Shown one piece after another: positions 52,859-61,045 of a stretch of 64,000 nucleotides of DNA (position 1 is the first letter of the stretch; every line of letters begins with the position of its first letter). The DNA comes from JAFIFT01 sp020051095 (GTDB lineage Bacteria; Pseudomonadota; Gammaproteobacteria; Legionellales; Legionellaceae). The notes under the pieces are model-generated. The model did no database searches. It was not told the origin of the DNA and was given only the letters and a program-made list of their open reading frames with translations. The position numbers and the translations under genes were made by a program. The stretch covers positions 62,001 to 126,000 of the forward strand of contig NZ_CAXMZT010000003.1 of the NCBI RefSeq assembly GCF_964199965.1. The letters run 5' to 3'.

Positions 52859-53290
52859 GTGAAAAATGACACTACCAAAGAAATAGACATTCCTGAATAT
52901 AAGCCTGGTGCCAATGAAGAATACATGAGTGAACAGCAAAAAGCTCATATTGAAAAAATACTCCTTGCCTGGCGGCAGTCCCTTATGGAAGAAGTTGATC
53001 GCACCGTTACCCATATGAAAGATGAAGCAGCAAATTTTCCTGATCCTTCTGACAGAGCCACTCAAGAAGAGGAGTTTAGCTTAGAACTGCGTACTCGAGA
53101 CCGTGAAAGGAAACTCATTAAGAAAATTGAAGATGCATTAGAGCGACTTTATGAGGATGATTTCGGCTATTGTGAAGCCTGTGGAATCGAAATTGGTCTG
53201 CGGCGACTTGAAGCCCGCCCAACAGCAACCCTATGCATTGATTGTAAAACATTAGCTGAAATTCGTGAAAAGCAAAGCCACGGTGGGTAA
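52859..53290 (+). CDS. dksA: RNA polymerase-binding transcription factor DksA
   Basis: 143 residues, GTG start with GAGAGTG upstream. Long coiled coil (about residues 30-105), with the DxxDxA tip present as DPSDRA (D-P-S-D-R-A) and the zinc finger CEACG...CIDCK intact. DksA inserts into the RNA polymerase secondary channel and potentiates ppGpp, which is central to the stringent response and to virulence phase control in Legionella. Canonical length. Confidence 0.94.
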   Translation: MKNDTTKEIDIPEYKPGANEEYMSEQQKAHIEKILLAWRQSLMEEVDRTVTHMKDEAANFPDPSDRATQEEEFSLELRTRDRERKLIKKIEDALERLYEDDFGYCEACGIEIGLRRLEARPTATLCIDCKTLAEIREKQSHGG

Positions 53291-53403
53291 GCAAAACATC
53301 GTTGGGATAGAATCTGTTTTTTAAACCAGGATGGTTAGGAAAGTAAGCTAATTGGTCAGTTTATTTTCGTCCAAATTCGCTCAAGAATGTGCTCAGAGCA
53401 GGG

Positions 53404-54510
53404 TTAATCTGCAATTTTGGTACAATTTCTACCGTTTTTCTTGGCTTGATATAACGCTTGATCAGCCCGATGAATAATCGCATCAATCGAATCATCCTCC
53501 TCACATTCCGTTATGCCAAAGCTAGCTGTCAATGACACGCCTTGAGGAAATTCTGAGTCGATAATTGCTTTTCGCAATTTTTCACACGTCTGATAGGCTT
53601 GGTCAAGATTGGTTTCAGGAAAGATAATGATGAACTCTTCTCCGCCCCAACGGCCAAAAATATCCACTTTGCGAATATTGCTTTTAATAATTTCAACAAA
53701 TTTGATTAACACGTCATCCCCAACCAAATGACCATGAGTGTCATTGATAGGCTTAAAGTAATCAAGATCAATCATACCCACTGCCAAGTTATGGCAGTAG
53801 CGCTTTTGCCGATTTAGCTCGTGATCCAGGATGGTATCAATTCGATAACGATTATAAATGCCTGTTAAAGAATCTGTTTCTGATATGTGACGAATCAATT
53901 TTTGGTTGGTAATATCATTAAATATCAGCGTATAACCATTGGGCTCACCATCCTGCTCACTCATAACGACATCCAAACTAATCTCAGCCCAAACCGAACC
54001 CTCGTCATTTACCATCAATAACAGCTCCCCTTCCCAATCATTTTTGTGAGTAATTGCCTGGCTCAAACTCTGTAGGGTTGCGCCATTGTTTTCATTAAAA
54101 AGTATTTGATAAGGCTTGCCAATTAAGTCATGCTTTTGATAATGATACCGTTGAATAAAGCAGCTTGAAACATAGGTAATAATCCCGTTTAGATCGAGAC
54201 TAATTGATAAAATATTTTTATCAACGACGTCAAAGTAACTCGTAATTGTCTGACTGGCATTTATTAATATTTGGTTTTTTTCCCAAAGGGCTTTTTGCAA
54301 TCGCCGACTTTTAACCAATAGTAACAAAATAACAATTAATAAAACTAATAATACCGTGATAATGATGCCGGCATGTTCTCGGATAAAACCCAATGGAGAC
54401 TGAGTATCTAAGATCGTCTCAGCAAGACAATAAGGTGTCCATAAAAAAACGAATAAACACCCCATCCAAATACAAAATTTTAAAAGACCTTGATAAAAAT
54501 GCGGCCTCAT
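53404..54510 (-). CDS. PAS-GGDEF diguanylate cyclase, membrane-anchored
   Basis: 368 residues. Two hydrophobic segments: FCIWMGCLFVFLWTPYCLA and IIITVLLVLLIVILLLLV, with a short periplasmic loop. A PAS domain follows at about 85-205 (GIITYVSSCFIQRYHY, LIFNDITNQK), then GGDEF at about 210-365 with DLDYFKPINDTHGH and GGEEF. RKVD lies five residues before GGEEF, an I-site for product inhibition. A complete, sensor-coupled cyclase. Only one short loop is periplasmic, so the sensed signal likely comes through the PAS domain. Confidence 0.93.
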   Translation of the reverse strand: MRPHFYQGLLKFCIWMGCLFVFLWTPYCLAETILDTQSPLGFIREHAGIIITVLLVLLIVILLLLVKSRRLQKALWEKNQILINASQTITSYFDVVDKNILSISLDLNGIITYVSSCFIQRYHYQKHDLIGKPYQILFNENNGATLQSLSQAITHKNDWEGELLLMVNDEGSVWAEISLDVVMSEQDGEPNGYTLIFNDITNQKLIRHISETDSLTGIYNRYRIDTILDHELNRQKRYCHNLAVGMIDLDYFKPINDTHGHLVGDDVLIKFVEIIKSNIRKVDIFGRWGGEEFIIIFPETNLDQAYQTCEKLRKAIIDSEFPQGVSLTASFGITECEEDDSIDAIIHRADQALYQAKKNGRNCTKIAD

Positions 54511-54661
54511 GCAAAGTTCTCTAATTATTTTAGTACTTTAAGTTTAGTAAAATTTTAGCAGTTTGTTTACATACCCGTACCTGGCGAGTCAAAAAAACGA
54601 CAATGAAGCAATTTAACTTTCTCTTTTGGGTTTCAGTATATCGGATAGCTTCTGCCCTGGT

Positions 54662-54689
54662 TTGACGTTTTTCAGCGATATCCTATAGT
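54662..54689 (+). promoter_or_regulatory. Sigma-70-like promoter for the Cys-rich gene
   Basis: TTGACG at 54662-54667, a 16-base spacer, TATAGT at 54684-54689. The start codon at 54722 lies about 30 bases downstream. Seen by eye only. Confidence 0.55.
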
Positions 54690-54721
54690 TAAATTAAGGG
54701 AACTAAAAATAAGTGCTCACC

Positions 54722-55087
54722 ATGAAAAAAATACTCCCATTTCTTATGTTAATCTGTCTAACAAGCAATGTATACGCCTGTTTTGGCTCAGGTAGTGCCA
54801 GTCAATGCCCTCGAGATTGCGGTAAAGGTGATACGTGTTGTAAAGGCCAAGGGGGAATTAGCTATTGCGATAGTTCTGCAGGACGTTATGTTTGCAATTA
54901 CGGGGGCTATTCAAGCTGCTACTGTACCAGACATGCGGTCATGGATGTGCAAAATGTTGAGGGATGCTGTGTTTGGCAAGGCGGTGTCTTAAAAATTTCT
55001 CCCAAAGGGATGGTTATCTGCAATAATGGGGGGGTATCAGAAATGTGCTCCCGCGTATTCATGAAAAAGCCTCAGGGGACTATCTAG
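54722..55087 (+). CDS. Cysteine-rich secreted protein of unknown function
   Basis: 121 residues. ATG at 54722 begins a signal peptide (MKKILPFLMLICLTSNVYA); a GTG three codons earlier is also in frame. The mature part of about 100 residues has some fourteen cysteines (CPRDC, TCCKG, YCDSS, VCNYG, SCYC, GCCVW, VICNN, MCSR) and many glycines, a disulfide-stabilised small protein. The order of CC and CxC motifs resembles toxin-like or knottin-like folds, but no family is identified. It has its own promoter and a hairpin after it. Confidence 0.7.
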   Translation: MKKILPFLMLICLTSNVYACFGSGSASQCPRDCGKGDTCCKGQGGISYCDSSAGRYVCNYGGYSSCYCTRHAVMDVQNVEGCCVWQGGVLKISPKGMVICNNGGVSEMCSRVFMKKPQGTI

Positions 55088-55114
55088 GGCAGGTTCACAA
55101 AAACCACGTTTAAT

Positions 55115-55140
55115 GGACGTTGCTAAATTAGGCAACGTCC
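55115..55140 (+). terminator. Hairpin after the Cys-rich gene
   Basis: GGACGTTGC (55115-55123) pairs with GCAACGTCC (55132-55140) over an eight-base loop, 28 bases past the stop. No clear U-tract after it. It ends about 58 bases before potA. Confidence 0.5.
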
Positions 55141-55198
55141 CTAGACAAATCATGACAAAAGCTGCATAATCTAGATTTTTCCTCAGCGCCCACATGAC

Positions 55199-56293
55199 AT
55201 GGCAATACCCCTTATTGAGATAAAAAATCTGGTTAAACATTATGATGATCAGACAGTACTTAACGGTATCGATTTAAGCATCAAAGACGGTGAATTCTTG
55301 ACCTTGCTTGGCCCATCAGGTTGCGGAAAAACCACCCTCCTAAGGCTTATTTCCGGATTTGATACGCCCGATGAAGGAACCATCCATATCAATGGGTTTT
55401 GCATTAATCATTTGCCCCCTCAGCAACGCAATGTGCATACTGTTTTTCAAAGTTATGCGCTATTTCCTCATTTTGACGTCTTTAACAATGTTGCATTTGC
55501 CTTACATTGCCAAAAATTACCCGAAAATGAAGTGAATGAACGCGTTGAGGAGGCCCTTCGATTGGTTCAATTAACCCATTTAACCCACCGACCTATCAGC
55601 CAACTCAGCGGGGGCCAACAGCAACGCGTTGCCATTGCTAGGGCTATTATCAATCAGCCACAAGTATTACTCTTAGATGAACCATTAAGCTCGCTCGATT
55701 ATCAACTTCGAAAATCGATGCAATATGAGTTAACCCAATTGCAAAAAAAGCTGGGCATGACGTTCATTTTTGTCACCCACGATCAAGAAGAAGCCTTGTC
55801 CATGTCCGATAGAATTGTTGTACTAAATGACGGCCATATTGAACAAATCGGCACCCCAAGAGAAGTCTATGAAACACCCCAAAATTTATTTGTGGCTAAT
55901 TTTATTGGGGAGGCAAATATTTTTGACGTGACGATAGCATCCAACAACGGGCAGAATCATCAAGTGAAAGTGGAAAACGAGACCATCTCTTGTTTGAGTA
56001 AACAAATCTACCCAACCAACACAAAGTTGCATTTAATCATTCGCCCAGAAGATATTCGCGTATATAATCAAATGGAGGTTGAAGATACCCAAGGCATGAT
56101 TGCTGGACGAATCATGGATATCGTTTACAAAGGATCAACGGTTGATTTGAAGGTAAAGCTACCTTCTGGGATGGTTATCAATGCTTCTGAGTTTTTTGAT
56201 GAAGATGATGAAGATTTGGAATATACCTTGAATGAGTCAGTTTGGGTGCATTGGCTACCTGGATGGGAGGTGTTATTGCCTCATGAAGCGTAA
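55199..56293 (+). CDS. potA: Spermidine/putrescine ABC transporter ATP-binding protein
   Basis: 364 residues. ABC ATPase: Walker A GPSGCGKTT, signature LSGGQQQR, Walker B LLDEPLSSLD, then a C-terminal TOBE-like regulatory part (about 235-360). Energises polyamine uptake together with PotB, PotC and PotD encoded directly downstream. No clear ribosome site precedes the ATG at 55199, so translation may be weak or start differently. Overlaps potB by 11 bases. Confidence 0.95.
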   Translation: MAIPLIEIKNLVKHYDDQTVLNGIDLSIKDGEFLTLLGPSGCGKTTLLRLISGFDTPDEGTIHINGFCINHLPPQQRNVHTVFQSYALFPHFDVFNNVAFALHCQKLPENEVNERVEEALRLVQLTHLTHRPISQLSGGQQQRVAIARAIINQPQVLLLDEPLSSLDYQLRKSMQYELTQLQKKLGMTFIFVTHDQEEALSMSDRIVVLNDGHIEQIGTPREVYETPQNLFVANFIGEANIFDVTIASNNGQNHQVKVENETISCLSKQIYPTNTKLHLIIRPEDIRVYNQMEVEDTQGMIAGRIMDIVYKGSTVDLKVKLPSGMVINASEFFDEDDEDLEYTLNESVWVHWLPGWEVLLPHEA

Positions 56294-57107
56294 ATCCTTA
56301 GCAATGATTGGCTTATACAGTTGGTTAATCCTTTTCGCCTTAACACCGATGTTGTTGGTTCTTATAACCAGTTTTCTAACCACCAGCGAACAACATCTGG
56401 CAACCACGCCGTTGACATTGCAAGCTTATTTTGCTCTATTGGACCCACTATTAGGCAAAGTGTTTATTCGTTCAATTATCATGGCACTGATTGCAACCGT
56501 TGGCTGTTTGATTTTGGCATATCCTTTTGCCTATGCCATGATTAAGAGCCGGCATCAATCATTACTACTCGTCCTAATCATCATTCCCTTTTGGACCAGT
56601 TCCCTCATCCGCACTTACGCATTGATTGCGTTACTAAAATACAAGGGCCTAATTAACCACTGGTTCATGACGTTACATATTATCGAAAAACCCATGTCAT
56701 TATTATACTCTCAGACGGCCGTTATCATTGGTTTAATCTACACGCTATTCCCATTCATGGTACTCCCTATATATACCCAAATGGAACGATTTGACTTTCA
56801 ATTAATCGACGCTGCTCGTGACTTAGGCGCCAATCGCTGGCAGGTATTTAGCCGCGTATTTCTACCCAATACCATTCCTGGTATTATTGCAGGTAGCCTA
56901 TTAGTCAGCTTACCAGCCATGACATTATTTTATATCCCCAATATATTAGGGGGCGCTCGCACCGTTTTGTTAGGTAATTTAATTCAGGATCAATTTTTGT
57001 TAACTCAAAACTGGCCGCAAGGGGCTGCTACAAGCGTTGCCCTCACTGTCGTATTAATCGGTTTGTTAAGCCTTTTTAAACGCAATAACAAGGCGGTGAT
57101 GCTGTGA
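56283..57107 (+). CDS. potB: Spermidine/putrescine ABC transporter permease
   Basis: 274 residues from ATG 56283, which lies inside the end of potA; the longer frame from 56232 is not needed. Six hydrophobic segments and the EAA-type loop (DAARDLGANRWQVFSRVFLP) of binding-protein-dependent permeases. Overlaps potC by four bases. Confidence 0.94.
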   Translation: MKRKSLAMIGLYSWLILFALTPMLLVLITSFLTTSEQHLATTPLTLQAYFALLDPLLGKVFIRSIIMALIATVGCLILAYPFAYAMIKSRHQSLLLVLIIIPFWTSSLIRTYALIALLKYKGLINHWFMTLHIIEKPMSLLYSQTAVIIGLIYTLFPFMVLPIYTQMERFDFQLIDAARDLGANRWQVFSRVFLPNTIPGIIAGSLLVSLPAMTLFYIPNILGGARTVLLGNLIQDQFLLTQNWPQGAATSVALTVVLIGLLSLFKRNNKAVML

Positions 57108-57859
57108 GAAAAACCTATCTAAGCATCATCCTAATGCTGCTCTATCTGCCGATTGTCGTACTGATATTATTTTCTTTTAACCAGGCAAAATACTCCTTAC
57201 AGTGGCAGGGATTTTCTTTTCATTGGTATCGCATCTTGATGGAAGACCGAAGCCTTTGGAGCGCGTTGTTTCATTCGGTTCTTCTCGGTACGGTCACCGC
57301 TATCATAACGACCATGATTGGATTATTTAGCAGCATTCATTGTTTTGCTAGAACCCGATACCAACCACGGTTACTGAATACCTTATTGATTATGATGGTT
57401 ATCATTCCTGATATTGTTTTTGGTGTAGCGCTTTTAATCTTTTTTCAATTTATGCATCTTAAACTGGGCTTTGTCAGTCTACTGATCGCACATATTACTT
57501 TTTGTTTACCTTTTGTTGTGCTGACAATCAATACGCGCTTGAAAACCTTGGATAAAAATATTTATGACAGTGCCCTCGATTTAGGTGCCAGCCATTGGGG
57601 CGCCGTCAGTAAGATTATGATTCCTTTGCTCTCACCATCCATCATTAGCGCGCTGTTATTATGTTTTACCCTCTCTTTTGATGATGTGATTGTCTCCTAT
57701 TTTATTGCTGGACCCGATTTTTCCATTCTTCCTCTAACGATTTTTTCCTTAGTGCGAAGTGGGGTTACCCCAGAATTAAATGCGTTGTGTGCATTCACTT
57801 TGGGCTTTTCAATGCTCTTGGTCCTTATTTCCCAATATTATTACCAACGAGAATTATGA
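57104..57859 (+). CDS. potC: Spermidine/putrescine ABC transporter permease
   Basis: 251 residues, GTG start overlapping potB's stop (GTGA). Six membrane segments and the EAA-type loop DSALDLGASHWGAVSKIMIP. Partner permease of PotB. Its stop overlaps the potD ATG (ATGA), so all four genes are coupled. Confidence 0.95.
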   Translation: MRKTYLSIILMLLYLPIVVLILFSFNQAKYSLQWQGFSFHWYRILMEDRSLWSALFHSVLLGTVTAIITTMIGLFSSIHCFARTRYQPRLLNTLLIMMVIIPDIVFGVALLIFFQFMHLKLGFVSLLIAHITFCLPFVVLTINTRLKTLDKNIYDSALDLGASHWGAVSKIMIPLLSPSIISALLLCFTLSFDDVIVSYFIAGPDFSILPLTIFSLVRSGVTPELNALCAFTLGFSMLLVLISQYYYQREL

Positions 57860-58878
57860 AAAAACTGCTGCAAATTCTATGCTTTATTTTCCTGATGCCG
57901 GCTCATGCAAACAAAGTCGTCAACGTTTATGCCTGGGGTGGAGAAATTCCTGCCAGTGTCATTCGTGCATTTGAACAAAAAACAAATATTCAAGTGAATT
58001 TTTCAACGTATGATAACAACGAAACACTCTACGCCAAATTAAAGGCGGGAGGGATAGGAACGTATGATGTTATTGTCCCTTCAGCCTATTATGTAGAGCG
58101 CATGAAACGCCAAGGGATGTTGCATCCACTAGCGCATAAAAAAATCCCAAATTACGCCAATTTGACCTCGCCCTTCACGAAACTCACTTACGATAAAGGC
58201 AATCATTATAGCATGCCCTTAATTTGGGGTATTACAGGCATGTTCTACCCGAAACATATTGCCAATCCACCAAAACGATGGAAAGACTTTTGGCAGCCTC
58301 GATGGAAACATCAACTTGTTTTATTAGATGATGCCAGAGAAGTCTTTTCGATGGCGTTATTAGCGAAAGGGTATTCGGCCAATGACAGCGATCCCACTCA
58401 TGTTGAACAAGCTTTTCAAGCGCTACTCCAATTAAGACCCAATATAAAACTTTTTGCCAGCGATAATATCCAAGCTATCATCATTGATGAAGACGCTCAG
58501 GCGGGCATGGCCTGGAATGGGGATGTTGGCAAAGCGTTAGCAGAAAATGCGCCCATTGCGTTTCAATTCCCTGAAGACGGCTTTGTCATGTGGGTGGATA
58601 GCTTAGCCATTCCCAAAAATGCGCCGCATCTTGAGGAGGCCTATGCGTTCATCAATTTTTTACTGGCTCCAGAGTCCGGGGCTTCCATCGCCCTTGAGGG
58701 AGGCCATGCCATAACCAATGAGAAAGCCAAAGCGCTGCTACCGAACGCCATTCGCAATAATTCTTTGATTTATCCTGACAAAGAAGTATTAGGAAAAGCT
58801 ATCGTTCAGCGTGATTTACCCAGTCAAACTTTAGCGTTATATAGCCGCTACTGGCAGCGATTAAAGTTGTCTTTCTAA
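57856..58878 (+). CDS. potD: Spermidine/putrescine-binding periplasmic protein
   Basis: 340 residues from ATG 57856, which begins a signal peptide (MKKLLQILCFIFLMPAHA). The mature part opens NKVVNVYAWGGEIP, the family pattern for PotD, and contains YDVIVPSAYYVERMKRQGML and GMAWNGDVGKAL. It captures polyamines in the periplasm and delivers them to PotBC. Last gene of potABCD. Confidence 0.95.
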   Translation: MKKLLQILCFIFLMPAHANKVVNVYAWGGEIPASVIRAFEQKTNIQVNFSTYDNNETLYAKLKAGGIGTYDVIVPSAYYVERMKRQGMLHPLAHKKIPNYANLTSPFTKLTYDKGNHYSMPLIWGITGMFYPKHIANPPKRWKDFWQPRWKHQLVLLDDAREVFSMALLAKGYSANDSDPTHVEQAFQALLQLRPNIKLFASDNIQAIIIDEDAQAGMAWNGDVGKALAENAPIAFQFPEDGFVMWVDSLAIPKNAPHLEEAYAFINFLLAPESGASIALEGGHAITNEKAKALLPNAIRNNSLIYPDKEVLGKAIVQRDLPSQTLALYSRYWQRLKLSF

Positions 58879-58895
58879 TGGTGTTAACCCTGGAT

Positions 58896-59654
58896 TTAAT
58901 CGGGAAGACAATCTTTATCCGCATCCGGATACAATTGTTTGATCCCTCGATAAAAAGTACCTTGGGCATTAAAAATGGCAAACAATAATCCTGATTTTCC
59001 ATCCAAAAAGCCACGTTGTAGGATGTAACAGCGGGTAAACATCCACATTGATTTCACAAACGTGATGAATAAATTTCCTCTTTTATTATTATCTAGGCGT
59101 ATTTTGGCACTATAGGATGAATACCGATTGATCTTGGATAACACATGGGAAATATCTTGAAAAGATTGATGCAAAATCGGTGCTTTCAGTTGCCCAACGC
59201 GGCTTCCTGCTGGCAAAATAATTTTTTCATGAACTATGTCGTCACTAAAACGTGCCCCTTGTCGCTTAAATAACCTTGCATGCCGGGTTGGGCTCGAACA
59301 ATGGGGGAGAGGTTTTCCATAAAAATGCATGATAACCGGAATACGATACGCATCTTGATTATCCTCTTTGAGACTTGCAAGAATGACTGACTGTAATTCA
59401 GCACTCACGCATTCATCCGCGTCTAAGTTTAATATCCAATCCCCTTTGCAGTGATCGAGCGCTCGCTGCTTTTGCTTACCATAGCCTGGCCAATCGGTTT
59501 CAAACACGTTTTCAGTAAACTGTTTAGCCAACGCCACTGTGTTATCCACACTTCCGGAGTCCAGAACCACAATTTCATCAGCAAAGGCAACCGATCGTAA
59601 GCAACGTTCAATATTCTTGGCCTCATTTTTTGTGATTATCATCACGCTTAACAT
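58896..59654 (-). CDS. Family 2 glycosyltransferase (WaaE/KdtX-like)
   Basis: 252 residues from ATG 59652-59654, preceded by GGTAA. The start MLSVMIITKNEAKNIERCLRS and the VLDSGSVDNTV and NLDADECVS motifs (Asp-rich nucleotide-sugar site) are those of GT2 enzymes that add a sugar to the LPS inner core, like WaaE/KdtX. Further residues HARLFKRQGARFSDDIVHE match that subgroup. Likely at the inner face of the inner membrane. Sugar donor unknown. It converges with potD. Confidence 0.83.
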   Translation of the reverse strand: MLSVMIITKNEAKNIERCLRSVAFADEIVVLDSGSVDNTVALAKQFTENVFETDWPGYGKQKQRALDHCKGDWILNLDADECVSAELQSVILASLKEDNQDAYRIPVIMHFYGKPLPHCSSPTRHARLFKRQGARFSDDIVHEKIILPAGSRVGQLKAPILHQSFQDISHVLSKINRYSSYSAKIRLDNNKRGNLFITFVKSMWMFTRCYILQRGFLDGKSGLLFAIFNAQGTFYRGIKQLYPDADKDCLPD

Positions 59655-59987
59655 AAATTTACCTAAATCATGGTTCTTAGATAAGAAGTACGATGTTGTA
59701 TTTCTATTTATCAATTGTCAATAAAAATAACAACGAGCTTAAAGAGATTTTCTATTCTACCATTGTTTTCCTTAACTCCAAAAATCATAATAACACAGTG
59801 CCTACGTAAGAAGCATCGATTGATTTTTACGTGAACGTTTGCGTCACCGTCTGCGTTACCGAACACACTGTGCCTTCCAAAAAACTACAGATAGAGAAGG
59901 GATAGAGTTTTTTCGTAAATGCTGATCGCTTTGCCTTATAGAAAAAGATAGGTATAATACCAATTCGTTAAATTGTTATCACTGCTT
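59655..59987. other. 333-base gap between divergent genes
   Basis: No gene or repeat is seen. It should contain the promoter of the glycosyltransferase on the minus strand and the RND operon promoter at 59931-59958 on the plus strand. Confidence 0.5.
59931..59958 (+). promoter_or_regulatory. Sigma-70-like promoter for the RND efflux operon
   Basis: TTGCCT at 59931-59936, a 16-base spacer, and a perfect TATAAT at 59953-59958. The start codon at 59988 follows by about 30 bases. Strong -10 match; by eye only. Confidence 0.6.
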
Positions 59988-61043
59988 ATGCGTATAAATC
60001 ACCGTCACTGGATAGGAATTGTTGCATTAGCAGGCCTAGTCTTCGTGTTTGGCCTCTGGGTATTCAAAAATCGCACCCAACCATCAGATTCCTCCTCTAC
60101 AAGTATTCCTGTCGAAACGAGTAAAACTCAGCTATTAACCATGGCTGATAAATTTGAGACCGTGGGTAATCTCGAAAGCACCGATCAAATTGATATCAGC
60201 AGTGAGTATGCCGGCCAAATTAAAGCCATTCGCTTTACGGCGGGGAGTGATGTCAAGAGGGGGCAACTCCTCATTGAGCTCGATGATACGATGATTAAAA
60301 ATGAAATGGCAACAGCAAAGCATCGTCTTGCTTTGAGCGAAAGCAATTATGAGCGAATTAATAAACTTGCCCAAAGACGCATGGCATCTGACCAATCGTT
60401 GGAAGAATTAAAAACGGATTGGCAAGAGAAAAAAAACGCCTATCTAGCAACCCGCGCCCAGTTGAACAAACTTAAGATCAAGGCACCTTTTGAAGGTACG
60501 CTAGGCGATAGACATATCAGCGTTGGTCAATATATCAAAGTGGGTGAGCCACTGGTTAAGTTGGTTGCACAAAATAATTTAAAATTACAATACCACCTCC
60601 CAGAGCGATATTTAGCAAACTTAGGGAAAGGTCAAAAGGTGGTGCTTGAAACAGATGCCTTCCCAAACCAGCAGTTTTCTGGTCAGGTAACCTTTATTGA
60701 TCCCACGTTAGATCCCGCAACACGGAGTATTCGTATTGAAGCAGAGATACCCAATACCGATCATCGGCTACTACCCGGTATGTTTGTTCGATTAACGCAT
60801 TCGTTTGGAAACGACCATGCTCGCCTTTTTGTCCCCGAAGAAAGTTTAATACCAACCATCAATGGGCAAAAAATATTTATAGCTATAGACAAACAGGCTA
60901 AATCCGTCATGGTTCAAACTGGCATACATCACAAAGGGATGACTGAAATCACAAAAGGACTTGACGCCGATAGTTTAATCATCACTCGCGGTCAACACCG
61001 TCTCAAAGATGGCGCAAACATCATTGATGTCGGTAGAGGATAA
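59988..61043 (+). CDS. RND efflux periplasmic adaptor (membrane fusion protein)
   Basis: 351 residues from ATG 59988 (an upstream in-frame TTG at 59973 is unsupported). An N-terminal membrane anchor (IGIVALAGLVFVFGLWVF), a lipoyl half-motif DQIDISSEYAGQIKAIRF..., a helical hairpin (about 105-160), the second lipoyl half KAPFEGTLGDRHISVGQYIKVGE, then a beta-barrel part (QFSGQVTFIDPTLDPATRSIRIEA). It bridges the RND pump, encoded two bases after, to an outer-membrane channel such as TolC. Confidence 0.94.
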   Translation: MRINHRHWIGIVALAGLVFVFGLWVFKNRTQPSDSSSTSIPVETSKTQLLTMADKFETVGNLESTDQIDISSEYAGQIKAIRFTAGSDVKRGQLLIELDDTMIKNEMATAKHRLALSESNYERINKLAQRRMASDQSLEELKTDWQEKKNAYLATRAQLNKLKIKAPFEGTLGDRHISVGQYIKVGEPLVKLVAQNNLKLQYHLPERYLANLGKGQKVVLETDAFPNQQFSGQVTFIDPTLDPATRSIRIEAEIPNTDHRLLPGMFVRLTHSFGNDHARLFVPEESLIPTINGQKIFIAIDKQAKSVMVQTGIHHKGMTEITKGLDADSLIITRGQHRLKDGANIIDVGRG

Positions 61044-61045
61044 GC

